From Cloeon dipterum (Eukaryota > Arthropoda > Insecta > Ephemeroptera > Baetidae): a stretch of 64,000 nucleotides of DNA. The translations under genes were made by a program, and so were the position numbers. Location: contig NC_088789.1 in assembly GCF_949628265.1 (NCBI RefSeq), positions 17,290,886 through 17,354,885 of the forward strand, read 5' to 3'. This document shows positions 1 through 11,000 of the stretch, piece after piece. The notes below the pieces were generated by a model. It was not told the DNA's origin and did no database searches. It saw nothing but the letters and a program-made list of their open reading frames with translations. Numbering within the stretch: position 1 is the stretch's first letter; every line of letters begins with the position of its first letter.

Positions 1-133
1 AAGAGAGCAGTGAAAATTCGACGCGGTTGTCAATTAGGAATAAATTATTTACGAACTCTCCCTTTTTCGAGTTCAGCAGGGCGCATCCTGGCCGTGCAAT
101 TACAATGCAAGACTTTCTCCTCGCTTTGTTTAC

Positions 134-2801
134 CTTCTGGCTGGATGTTCTTGGCTTCTAGCGGCTCGTACACGTCATACGTCAAGGTGGACCCGTCGGT
201 CAGGTTGACTAGACATCGCTCCCCGATTGGCAGCGGACAGCGAACGCGTCCAATGATGCTGTGCACCACCGTCTGCACATGGCCGCTGAAGCCCCACAAA
301 CGGGTTGGCTGGTACCTGCAAATAGGAAAAGTTAAAAAATATTTGCCTAAAATTCACGGTTGTATAAAGAAATAAACAAATATTGGAATTTCATTGTTCA
401 GACCAAAAGTGAATTAACGGTTTATACGTTTTCGACGATTTTCGACGCCATTTAAAAATTTTGACCGAATAATTTAACTTCCTAATCTAATACGATCCTC
501 AGGAATCAATTGGCTTGGTCAAAAACGAAATTCCAGGGTTACTTTATATCAGAAGTTGCAAAAATTATAAGATTTTTGGAGGTGAAATGTGTACATACAT
601 TTATTTTTCCACACTATTCCTTCATTCATTGATTCATTAATAAATTATTCAGTATTAAAAATCAATTCTTTCATTCTCTTGACATCCCCATCAAAACAAT
701 AAATAATTAACGCAATCGATCTGCATTCCGCATGAATAATTGCTCCGTTTGTAATGGAGAAATTGCGGCGGGAATCAATTGCCGACCGACACGCAAGCCA
801 AACAAGTCACACGTTGTTTGTATAATATGAAATGTGCACCTCGAGCCATGCACCTTTTTTTCTTTCACCACAATTCGCTTGAGAGTATCCGCGGCCGCCG
901 CAACGCTTATTTTAACTCGCGTAAGTCAAGGAAAACGCGGTTGTGCAAAACACAGGTGGCAAATACCCGACCCTGGAGCTACTGCAAGAAAATGCAGCGA
1001 ATTAAACATAAGCTTGCGTGAACTTGAACTCAGTCAGGCGGCGGATGCTGGAGGCGCTGTGACGTTCGTTGACACAAAACAGTGAGCCGCCAGACATCAT
1101 CTGTGGTGCAACGAAAGGTTAAAATTAACCTTTTATTGTTCGCCGCAATATCAACAGCCGTCTTTTATTGTGTTGGTCGGTTTTATCAGTCTATTCTGTG
1201 TGATGAACTCGGCGTCGCTTGCGTCAAGAATGAGAATGAGTGGTCGATATCGCACGTCGCACGAGCTAATCGCACTTTCCCGGAACGAAAATGCCAGAGA
1301 GATGATCAGTTTGTCCACGTGCTCTTACGCAATGTAAAAATTGCATTTGGACACAAAATTAAAAAATTGATCATTTAAAAAAAAGTAACTCGAAATACTA
1401 TTTGTCAATTTTCATTAGTGTCCGAAAAACTCCTTCAATTTTGGAAACCGAAATGCCAACAAAAGTTTAATTTTATAATTTATTATTGTAACCAGTAAAA
1501 ATACGTAATCCTCAAATCAAGATTGGCCTCACTGGACTAATTTTTCATTTATTAAGACAAATAATTTAAAAGAAAATTTGGTGAATATCACGCTCACCGC
1601 CAGACAACCTCAAAGATAGTATATAAATATAAATTTTACCCACACCGCGAAAAAGAATGCGTTTGTTTGTAATTTTAATCCAAGCAGTGTTGCTAACCAC
1701 GACACTTACTCATTCTTGGCTGACAAATGCTATTTTTCGAAATTATCACAGTGGGTGCTATCCTGACGTAATCAATTATTGCTCCACAAACCCCTTTCCG
1801 AGGAGTGACTCACTCGCGTAAGGTTGCTGTTGTTTCCCATTTTAAAACAAAACTAATCAACTAATCGAATCGGCGAAAAAATTTGTTAATAATAACAAGC
1901 TATGTTTTCGTTTAAATCGTGCAGCAGTAATTATATGAAAGCGCAGCGGTTCTGTTAGCACTCACAATCAGGTCGTCGACCTGGCGTAAAAAAAGGAGAG
2001 CATCCAAAACCTGCTACTTTCGCGGATGGCCCACTGCGTTAAGTGTCAAGAACGTCGTGATCGAGGTTTCATAAATGCTAATAAAAACGGAAAAAATTAC
2101 ACTTTGCCCTGGTTCAAATTCTGCCACTATAAATTTTATCAAACTAACATTACTTTTCACTTAAGCACATATTATTTAGAAATCAACATGTTTAATATTT
2201 CCTAAAAGACGGTTGATAAGTAAATTACTAAAAAAAATCGTTTACCAACAAGATAATTAAGAAATTACTGTGAAAGACTTAAATTTATAAATTCTTTTAA
2301 AAATTGTAAAAATTTACGGAAATTAAAGAGAAGCAGATTTTTCCGATTTTTCTGACACGTTTTCATCATTGCAAAAATATTTTTCAACTTTCTGCACGCT
2401 TTCGCGAATTCCAAGAATTCTGCTCACAACAAAGGTACTAACATCCCGAAATCAGGTCAGTATCATACATAACATAACATTCAGAAAGTGAAAAAGAGAA
2501 CAATCTAGCGCTAATCAACTGGCAACAACATTGGGATCCTTTCGAACCCTCTTTCCCTCTCAATCAAATCGTGTTGCCATGCAAATTGGGGGGGCGCAAC
2601 GACCCGAATTTCGGTCTATTTATACGAATTTGAAACATATTCTTACGGCTCGTTCAGCAGCGGAGCCATCTTCAGGATGGACTCGAAGAAGTTGCGGTCC
2701 TTGCAGAAGACGACCGGCTTCGTCGGTTCACTGTTGACATTGAGAATCCTGAAGAGGACGCACAGGATGACGGCCACCACGGCCAAAATCACGGTCGACA
2801 T
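134..2801 (-). CDS. Abhd2: ABHD2-type alpha/beta hydrolase, N-terminal part (two exons, continues off the left edge)
   Basis: Two coding exons are seen: 2647-2801 (ATG at 2801) and 134-315. The first gives an N-terminal hydrophobic anchor (MSTVILAVVAVILCVLFRIL) and then the segment CKDRNFFESILKMAPLLNEP. Splicing in phase 2 over a 2.3-kb intron yields YQPTRLWGFSGHVQTVV, which matches the conserved WGxSGHxQT block of ABHD2-like lipases (Drosophila Hydr2 type). The exon then continues through LVNLTDGSTLTYDVYEPLE. The donor after 134 is GTAAAC. Family members are single-pass membrane serine hydrolases acting on acylglycerols and related lipids. The nucleophile and the other catalytic residues lie in exons outside the window, so activity cannot be judged. 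An NRF-1-like site lies about 280 bases upstream of the ATG. The family call is firm; which of the closely related ABHD1/2/3 members it is closest to is less certain, ABHD2 being the best fit. Confidence 0.85.
316..2646. other. Intron 1 of the ABHD2-type gene
   Basis: This is 2.3 kb of AT-rich DNA between two phase-compatible splice sites. Open frames inside it, such as 779-1378 on the plus strand, show no family motif and no coding-type composition. It carries a fragment of repeat family A near 452-522. A TATA-like run occurs near 1620, with no evidence that it is used. Confidence 0.7.
452..522. repeat. Fragment of MITE-like family A (right-end remnant)
   Basis: The stretch TTTTGACCGAATAATTTAAC followed by CCTCAGGAATCAATTGGC matches the right ends of the fuller family A copies near 25850-25911 and 63960-64000. 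Only about 70 bases are recognisable. Confidence 0.5.
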
Positions 2802-3074
2802 TTTAGCGCGACTCCACCTTTACGGACGCAGCGACACGCACTATGACCTCAGACGGCCGTCCCTCGGACACTCAGTTTCTCAGCTCAGCCGGACCGGACG
2901 CTCATCAATCGTCCGCAAGACTGGCACCGCGCTCTTTCGATCGGTCGACATGTATCGTACGAAGAACTTGCTGGGCTTGACTCATTCATTCCACGACTCG
3001 TGATATTCCTATCATCTGCATCTGCGCCGCATCGCGCCCTCCCACTTTTCGAGGCACTTACCGGCACTGCCGTT

Positions 3075-3085
3075 TGCGCATGCGT
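3075..3085. promoter_or_regulatory. NRF-1-like palindromic site upstream of the ABHD2-type gene
   Basis: TGCGCATGCGT is close to the NRF-1/erect-wing consensus YGCGCAYGCGCR. It lies in a locally GC-richer stretch 274 bases upstream of the minus-strand ATG at 2801. That position suits a core promoter, but the role is inferred from the motif alone. Confidence 0.4.
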
Positions 3086-3275
3086 CCAAATCGAATCTTT
3101 TTGATTGCTTACGCGCTAACTTGCCTCAAAGGTAAATTCAATTCAGGAACTATTTATTTTGCTAAATTTGAATCTAAAATCCTTACTTAAACGTACAGAC
3201 ACCACAAATTGACTATTATTATTTACATATTATTCTGAGGATACCTTTGAAATTATAATATAATTATTATTATGA

Positions 3276-3403
3276 TTACCAACTGACGTTGTCCTGCGGC
3301 TGATATTCCGTCTCCGGGACCCCCGAAGGCCCTTCCATCCGAATTTCGTCGAGATCGACTGAGCCGTTCCCGAACCACCCCCGGGACCATCTAGACGCCA
3401 GAG
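3276..3403 (-). CDS. Orphan coding-like terminal exon, protein not recognised
   Basis: A GC-rich island of 128 bases stands in AT-rich DNA. On the minus strand it follows a good acceptor (TTTATTTAG). After two bases that would complete a split codon it is open for 41 codons, then stops at TAA (3276-3278). The peptide reads LASRWSRGWFGNGSVDLDEI, then RMEGPSGVPETEYQPQDNVSW, and the stop sits exactly where the composition falls back to AT-rich. I found no convincing upstream exon between 3410 and 4050. The sequence at the stop, TTG|GTAATC, could also be a splice donor, which would make this an internal or untranslated exon of a transcript leading to the ABHD2-type gene. I do not recognise the family and assign no function. 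Confidence 0.35.
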
Positions 3404-4058
3404 CTAAATAAAGCAAATTTTTGACTGAATGAATTTATCTACAACACAATTATTAGATCATTATTTGGAATCGATTTGGCAATGCAAATAACGATATTCC
3501 AGGACTGCTTTTAAGTTAAAAGAAATGCGTAACAGAGTTGTCAGCAAATTAACATTTATTTCTAATGATGAACAAAATAATGTATTTAAGAAAAATTTTA
3601 ATTCAGACAACTTTGACTCAGTATCGATAAAAAAATGTTTGCTATGGTCACAAATTACCTTCATGTGTATGATATTCCTTTCGATGTTCGCATTATTTGC
3701 TCATAGGGACTGTTCGTTTTCACAATAATTTTGAGTGAAATGACTTCATAGTTAGCATTTCTAAAATCCCACCATTTTAAGTAAAATTGCTGATAAAACC
3801 GTTGTTGTTAACCATGTTTGATAAAGAAATACGACCTTTTGATTTCTTGTAATGGCAGGCGACAAAACACTCATATATTTCAGCCTTCCACAGTTTCATT
3901 TACGACCCATAAAATATAGTTGCAAAAACGGCATTATGGCAGTGTCTGTTGCCGTATTTGCAACGCTATTAGTAACAACACCGCCAAAGTGAGGCACAAC
4001 TTCATGGCGTTTAGTTTACTGCGTACATCGCGAATGATTTGTTAAACAATCTAAACTA
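3404..4058. other. Spacer between the orphan exon and FAM136A
   Basis: This is AT-rich DNA of about 650 bases. A 23-codon minus-strand frame at 3934-4005 starts with a signal-peptide-like run, but no usable splice donor is seen before its stop. I could not connect it to anything. Confidence 0.4.
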
Positions 4059-4064
4059 TTTATT
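4059..4064 (-). terminator. Polyadenylation signal of FAM136A
   Basis: The minus strand reads AATAAA, 14 bases after the FAM136A stop codon. Confidence 0.6.
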
Positions 4065-4077
4065 ATTTAACCGCACA

Positions 4078-4697
4078 TTATTTTGGATAGCTCCCTTTCA
4101 ACAAGTTCTTTTTAACTGAATCAAACATTTTTGAGAGTACTTCGAGGTTCTTATCAACACACTTAGTGGCGCAGACTTCAAATTCACCCGTGTAGCGGGA
4201 CGCCTGGAATAAAACTGGTATGAGTAATTGAACACAACAACAACTTTTCAATTCAATTATAAATATACCTCTGCCTCTGTAGGGTTTGATCCCATTTTGT
4301 CCCGGATGTCGTCGTTGCACTGCATAACACACCTTTGAAGCCGGTCCTAATAATTCGAAAGCAAAAATTAATTAAATAAAATATTAAATAAAATTTATTA
4401 TTACCTGAAATCCACCGATTTCAGTTTGTACGTATTTTTGGGCGTATGATAGGGGGATGGAGCAATCTTCAACACATTCGTGCACCCGCTCGAGAGGCGA
4501 AGACGTGTCTTCGCAGCACCGCGCCGCACATTTGTGCATGTCCGCCTACAAGGATCACAATTTTTATTTGAAATTTTTGTCAGTAAGAGCCTTAAGAAAA
4601 TTTTCCCCACCTGCATTTTCCGCAGTTGTGACCTGTCCAGATCGTCGATGAACTTTTTCATCGCATCTTCCACACGTGCTCTCTGCCGGTCGACCAT
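4078..4697 (-). CDS. FAM136A: FAM136A homologue, mitochondrial CX3C protein
   Basis: Four exons: 4611-4697, 4405-4545, 4269-4346 and 4078-4203. All join in phase 0 and give 143 residues, close to the 138 of the human protein. The N-terminus MVDRQRARVEDAMKKFIDDL is followed by a series of Cys-x3-Cys pairs (KCAARCC, CVEDC, CVMQC, CATKC), the signature of this conserved family of small mitochondrial proteins. The protein ends FDSVKKNLLKGSYPK. Intron sizes are 59-65 bases. The family's molecular role is poorly defined; an intermembrane-space location with disulphide-bonded CX3C pairs is the usual view. The gene stands head to head with UBR4, with 335 bases between the two ATGs, so the promoter is probably shared. 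Confidence is high because length, cysteine spacing and all splice phases agree. Confidence 0.93.
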
Positions 4698-5032
4698 TTT
4701 TCCTGTTTACATTCGTTTTCGTTGTCAGTAGAAAGGGGCGTGTAGTGTTTTGCAGAGCTTTGAAAGTGAATGAGTAAGTATGTTGTGTCTGCAAGTGTGT
4801 TCTTGTTGAGTGAGAACAGAGTGCAGCACCAGCTGCAAACTCACAATCAGACACAACTGTCTTGTTTGAACCAATAAGAAAAGAGCTAATAACGTGTCAA
4901 AATATAACTGTTTCCATTCTTTTGTGTTGCGCGCTTCCTTGCGGTGCTTGTGAGTACTACATAGTAAGAATTTCAACTCACAGCTGGTCACTTACTGTTA
5001 GTTGTAATCAGTCATCTTTGTCTTAGTGAAAA
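4698..5032. promoter_or_regulatory. Divergent promoter between FAM136A and UBR4
   Basis: There are only 335 bases between the two start codons. An arthropod Initiator match, TCAGTC, lies at 5008-5013, which would give UBR4 a 5' leader of about 24 bases. No TATA box is placed to serve it. Both neighbours are housekeeping-type genes, which fits a TATA-less bidirectional promoter. This is inferred from position and motif only. Confidence 0.5.
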
Positions 5033-8000
5033 ATGGCAGCAAGTAGTAGCGGTGTCGAGTGGACCTCGATTATCAAACCAATATTAGCCGCATCATACGG
5101 CTCGCTCAGCAAATTAGACGTTGCGAATTTCGTCAAAGGAATTATAAGAAGGTGAGAAATAATTCGCAACATTCTCAGCGCTTCTAGGGAACGAATTTTG
5201 CTTCGCTAAGATACGCCCTCCCGGATGGAACTTTTAAACTGAGTTCTGGGCCTTTCTTTGCGTTGCATGACTACCCAGTTTTATGAATTTGTCAAGATAG
5301 TACAAAATTTTCAAAGGTTACTCGCGGTATTATGTTCATATACATATGTAACTTGGAAACTTATGCAATTACTCTCGGAAATTCTGCGAGTCTAGAAACA
5401 CACACTAGTTCCGCAATTGTCATCAACTGTCGCAATCGGTCCGCTTGATTTCTGCTTGGACCGAAAAGCGGCTAGACTTATGTATATTTTCACAATAATT
5501 TTGGCAGGGTACTTGAGAATATGCCCTAATTACTACTAAGTACATACCATTGCTTTGTTCCATTAAGCTTTGTACATAATGTTAAACTACATTGTATGTA
5601 TGTAGTACGTAGTTAAGTTGTTCTTTTCAAAAATAAAATCACTTTATCTTGGAATGATTGGAACGTTCACAGTGAATCAGATTTTGAGAAACGGGATGTG
5701 GAATTCGAACCATTCTTCACTGCATTCAGCATTTTGGCTGCAGAATATCTCAGTTCAGGAGCAGATTGCTGTAAGTTATTCATAAGAGATATACGATTAT
5801 GTACTTTAAATAATTTTTTGTCTCTTCCAGTGGAAAAGAGTCAAGTGTCTTGCGTTAGTCATGCCTCGAAGGTTCTCCTGCGCTTTTTGGTCGAACGACT
5901 CAGCCGATCTGAAGCTGACGACAGCCAACTGGCCCGCCTGCTCCTGCTCGCTGTGCAAGGCTTGTGCCAGGGCAAAAGCACCCTGCAGGTGGCGGATCGG
6001 CTGGCTTTGACTGCGGACATGAAAGTGGCTCGTTTGCCTGGTCCCTCAAAAACTGCCAGCCAAGAAAAAGAAGCCGAGCCGCTGAAACGCCCGCGGTCCG
6101 ACTTAACAGCTGCCATCCTTGAGCAGCTGACCACCCCATTGAGTCCACTGAATGTAGCTGACTCGCCTGAGGCTGCCAAGGAAGCAGCCGAGACTGAGGC
6201 TCATGGACAATTTGTACGACGAAATGTGGCAAGTCTGAAAGCTTTGAACGCCTCTGACAGGATTTTAGATGTTTGCCTCGGTCTCAAGAGCCTGAAACTG
6301 TATCTCTCTGGGTAAGTTATGATTTGAAATTAAAGGAAAAATCATGTTTGCTAGTTTTGTATTAAACAAGTAAATAAGTTTTGTTTATCTTGTTTCCTAC
6401 ATTACATCAAATGTGACAAATAAAATGTGATGAAATTTAGCATGTAAGCTTATAAGGAAACTGGAAACACAGGGATTTGATGTTTCAGTATTTGGTGAAA
6501 GGAATGAAATTGATTAGGATCTAATGCGTTAAAAGATTTCGCAAGTGACAAGTCGATTTGAAAGTTGAAAGAGATTTAAATTTCAAGTTGTCTGAAGGTT
6601 ATAAATACTTGGGGATTGGGGATATATAACATGTGAAATGATTCAAAATCGGATTTTGAAGCCAATTTTCATTCAATCGTGAAGATATTTTAAAGATAGA
6701 CTATATTTGACAAGACAAATCGACTGGAAGGTAATTCTTAATTTCCAGATATTTTAATCATTTATATGAAATTAGCAAATAGCTCGTTAGCTCGTTAATG
6801 ATTCAAGGTTAAAAAATCTATACCAGGAAATGTTTAAAAATTTATGTCAACTCTTTTTTCACTTTCAATTAATGATTTTTTTCGGAAAGATAAAGTCTTA
6901 GAACATTTTTTTTTGTCAAAATGCAAGATATAAGAAATTGCATTATCTTTTAGAATATGGTAAGTTTTTTTCTCTATGATAAACCACAAAAAACTTACAA
7001 ATCCTGGAAAACCCCTTGTAGGTTTTTATTTTTGGAACGTCCAAAGTAACCCATTGATCGACTTGTCTCATTGAATTATGTCTTTAAATTAAAGTTCTGC
7101 TTAATTTAGGTAACACTGTATTATATCGTTGTTTATTGTTCATACGTATTTTTTAAACAGTTGAGCTATTTTCAAATATTTAAAAAGAATTTCACTGGAA
7201 CATTCAATCCTTCCATAGTTTCCTTGTTACTTGAAGAAATTAGAGATAAATAAAAGAGTAATCGATTGTTTTTCTTGAAGAGATGAGAAGTCATCAACAA
7301 CCGCAGACGCTCTCCACGTGAAACAGCAAGCAGCCACCCTTCTGGCGGAAGTGTCTCTGGTTCACACTGCGTTGGGCCTGCCCATTCTGGAACCCTTAAA
7401 TGCAGACAAACTTGAGAAGCTAGCGATAATCAGCCTTGGATGCTTGCAAGCGGCAGTGGCATGTGCCTCGTCGGCTGTCTTGCTCAACGCCAACCAAGCC
7501 ACCGTGAAAAACAAGGAAGAAGAGCTTGATGCTGCCATGGTCGGAGTGGTCGAAAAGTCGATCGAAGTTGCGGACATGGTGGCCGCTGCCCTGACAGCGT
7601 CGAAGCACGTTGAAAAAGGCACACTGTTAAATGTGGAGACCACCTGGGCGGTGACCCTAGTTCAGGGTCTCTGGCAGCAGGTGTCTGCCACCTACGAACA
7701 CAGACAGCAGGAGAAAGGCAAGTCACCGAGCCGCGCCGTGTCAGGTCGAGTGAATCTGCAGAAAGTGCAGCAGGGCTTCAGTGTGCTCTCTGTGGCCCTG
7801 GCAGGACAGGCTCTCAAGCTCTGCACGCACATCTTAACCGATCTCGACGAAGATGACAAGGAATGCACAGATATTCCCACTATCGCTCCTGAAAATCTTA
7901 GCACAAAGTATTCAGCCGCAGAACGTGTTGCTTACCTACTGAACGCAGCACCTCTGCTCCAGCTGTTGCATTACCTTGCGATTATATCGTATAGAAAGGC

Positions 8001-11000
8001 GTACACACTGAAGAAAGCCTTGAAACCTACAAATGAAGAGGATACTGTCAGCTTCTCTGATTCGACCATTTACAATGGGGATGATTTTAGTTTTTCAGAG
8101 GACAGCTCAGAAGATGAAGACAGCGAACCAATATTAGGTAATTCCATTACTTTAAAAATAATAGTTTCAAAGACAGACAAGACCGACGGGTAGATAAAAA
8201 AATTTTGATGTTAATATTTAAACATTCTTTAAAGACTTTCCAAAATTCAATTTAGTAACAATGCATTTTTCACACATTTTCAGGTCAGTGGCTAGAGAAA
8301 ACTCTGGCTCCAAAAATGACGTCAGAAGGGAGCGAGGCTGAAGGGGATCTTGATGAGTCCAAAAGTGGACAGCAAACGGCAATTTCCTCATCCTCAGGAC
8401 TGCAGAGCTCAGTAGTTCCGGAAAAAGGAGAGCCTCACGGCTACATCCAGCTTGCAAGTGAGGTGTTTAACTTCCTCACTTCCAACCTAGTTTGCTCGCC
8501 CAGCGAACTCATTCGCTCCAACGTTGCTGCCAACTACTGCGAGCAGCACACCGTCATCCTGGCAGCCATAATCCGGGACTTGGACAGGGAAACGGCCAGA
8601 ACAAAAACGGGATCCATACCCGCCTACTTTGGCGCCAGCCTTGGTGCCCTTTACTTTAAGTTCAGCCACTGTCTCACTCTCTACACGCACAACCTGCTCG
8701 CCACGTCCATTTTGCCGGAGACTCTGCAGATTTCGCTGCTCAGCCATTTGGGGGTCAATCCGACTCCTCAAGAGCAGCCATGGCCCTTGCAGGTATAGTT
8801 GTTAAAATTTTGACGACCGCCTCTTTGTAATTGATTTTCAGGTGTATCCGAGAGCATTAGCGGTGCTGTCGCAGTACATAGTCATGAAGAAGCAGCCAGA
8901 GCAGGAAACGCTGATTTTGCGCATTTGGAGCCGCTTGGTGAACACGCTGCTTGAATGCGTCACAAGCCCGGCAGAGCCAGTCGACTCAGAGAATGAGGAT
9001 CTCAACGTGGAACATGCTCAGCTCCTGTTATTTTTCTTCCACTACCTAAGTCTACTGCAGAAGAAGTCTGTGCTGCTGCAGGTAAATCACTTTCAACTCT
9101 TTGAAAAACACGCATATTTTAATTTATATAAAATTAATGATCAGGTGTCAGCCGGGTTGATTAAATGCGGAGAATTGATTGCGGAGAGGGTGTCAACCCT
9201 GAGAGAAAGCCAACTGCTTCACACGGCCAGGCTGATCCACCTGTTTGAGCACCTGATGCGGCACCTGTACGAAGCACCTGCCGTACTTCTGGAGCAAATC
9301 AGATGGAACCTCTTCAGTGCCACTGGCCTCTTACCAGCAGACAAGGGCTCAAAGATTGCCTCAAGAATGTTTTGCCCATCCCAGGATGTCGTCGATAACA
9401 TGACCAAAGGTGCTGGCCAGGAAGACTCTGGCATGAGACCAAGGTACGTTCAGCATCTGATAAAACTTCTTGGATATGGAGAACTACAAAATTGGCTATA
9501 GATTAAGCAAATTCAGCGAAATTTACACCTGAAATCAGTCTTTATTACGTCTTACATAATATTATGACAAATTAATCATTATTACGGGTTTTACGGAACA
9601 ATTTTGGAAAACTTTGAGACCTCAGTATCTCATCTCGCTGTAGTGATTTTTTTTAAAAAACGCATGTTTGGATTCCTCGTTTTAAGCCCGATCAAATGGA
9701 CACCAAATTTGCTGTCAAAGGTCAATTCTGATTTTCACTAAGGGTTTTTAATATGTCTTACAGATACTACAGCCTCACCTCTTTGGAAATGAATCATGAA
9801 GAATGTCCTAAGCTGGACGGTCTGGCCTGCAACTTTGTTCTCGCCACCCCTGAAAAGCTGAAATACCCGTCCTTGATTGACGCCCTAATCCACCTCTTGG
9901 GCGTGTTGCACAAATGTGACTCAAGCTGGTGTCGCAAGGGCCAGTCGCCCTCGCTCCTCTGCACTGTTCAGTACCTGTTCTGCAGTGCGTGGAGAATGCT
10001 GCTGCTGCTCCCGCCGTCGGCTCCTTTCGTCAGCCAGCTGGGGGTTGGCGCCGACCCTACCGATGTACCCCTCCTGCTGTACACACTAGTCTGGGGCCCC
10101 AGGACTGGCTGCTCTGTGTTTTCTTCCTACATCAAGGACAACCTCATCAAACAAGTAAGTAGTTCACCGTTAAAGTAGCACTGGAAAATCACTTTGAAAC
10201 CTTTTTTTAGGGAATGGTGCCAAACGCTGACACCTTGTTGAAAACGGTGAGCTCCACGCAGACCAGCTTGCACTACACAGCAACCGTTGCCAGGTCCGTG
10301 CTCGGAGCCTTCCGTTCCAAGTATCTCCAGGCTAGCAACTCGCCATCGCTGGATCTGTCGGACGTAATCGCTGTTGACGTGGTGTTGGCCAAACTGCTAG
10401 GCCACTTGCACGACACAAAGCAACAGGCCGCTGTCGAGACTGCCATCAGTCTTTTGCCAGACTTATTGGCCGTGTTAGCTCACGTGTCTGGTGCTGTCAG
10501 GAAAGGGTTGCTTGCTTACGTGGAGGACAGCAACGAGTGGCTGCTGGACGTGTTGGCCATTGCTTCTTCACAGAACACGCACACTGCAAATTTGACCCTG
10601 GGTCTCAGGACTCTCTTGCCGGCTTCAGTAAGATCTGCCCTGGACAGATGGAACAGCAGCAAAGCCACTTACGTCCCTGGCTCTGTAAGTTTACTCTTGT
10701 AATAATTAATTGTGTTGACCAAATAGCTTTTTTCCGAAAATGAATTGCTTTTTTAATTAAATTTCTAAAACATTCTTCTAGGCCTATGCCAGTGATCAGC
10801 TTCCTGGGGAAAGCCACTTGTTGAGTGTGCTCAACAACCACGTGTCAAAGCTTTACAGATGTGACTCGTGCTTGACCAACGAATCTTTGAAGCACCTAGC
10901 CCATGCACTTGTCTCTTTCTCGTCAGACCTGGCCACCAAGTTAGGGCCTGTAGATTTGGCACTTCGTCAGCAGATTGTGGCTGCTCTGTTGCCAGTGTCG

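Noticed and set aside
3934-4005. Minus-strand 23-codon frame starting with MKLCLTLAVLLLIAL, like a signal peptide
   Set aside because: No splice donor lies before its stop, and the phase does not lead to the orphan exon at 3276-3403.
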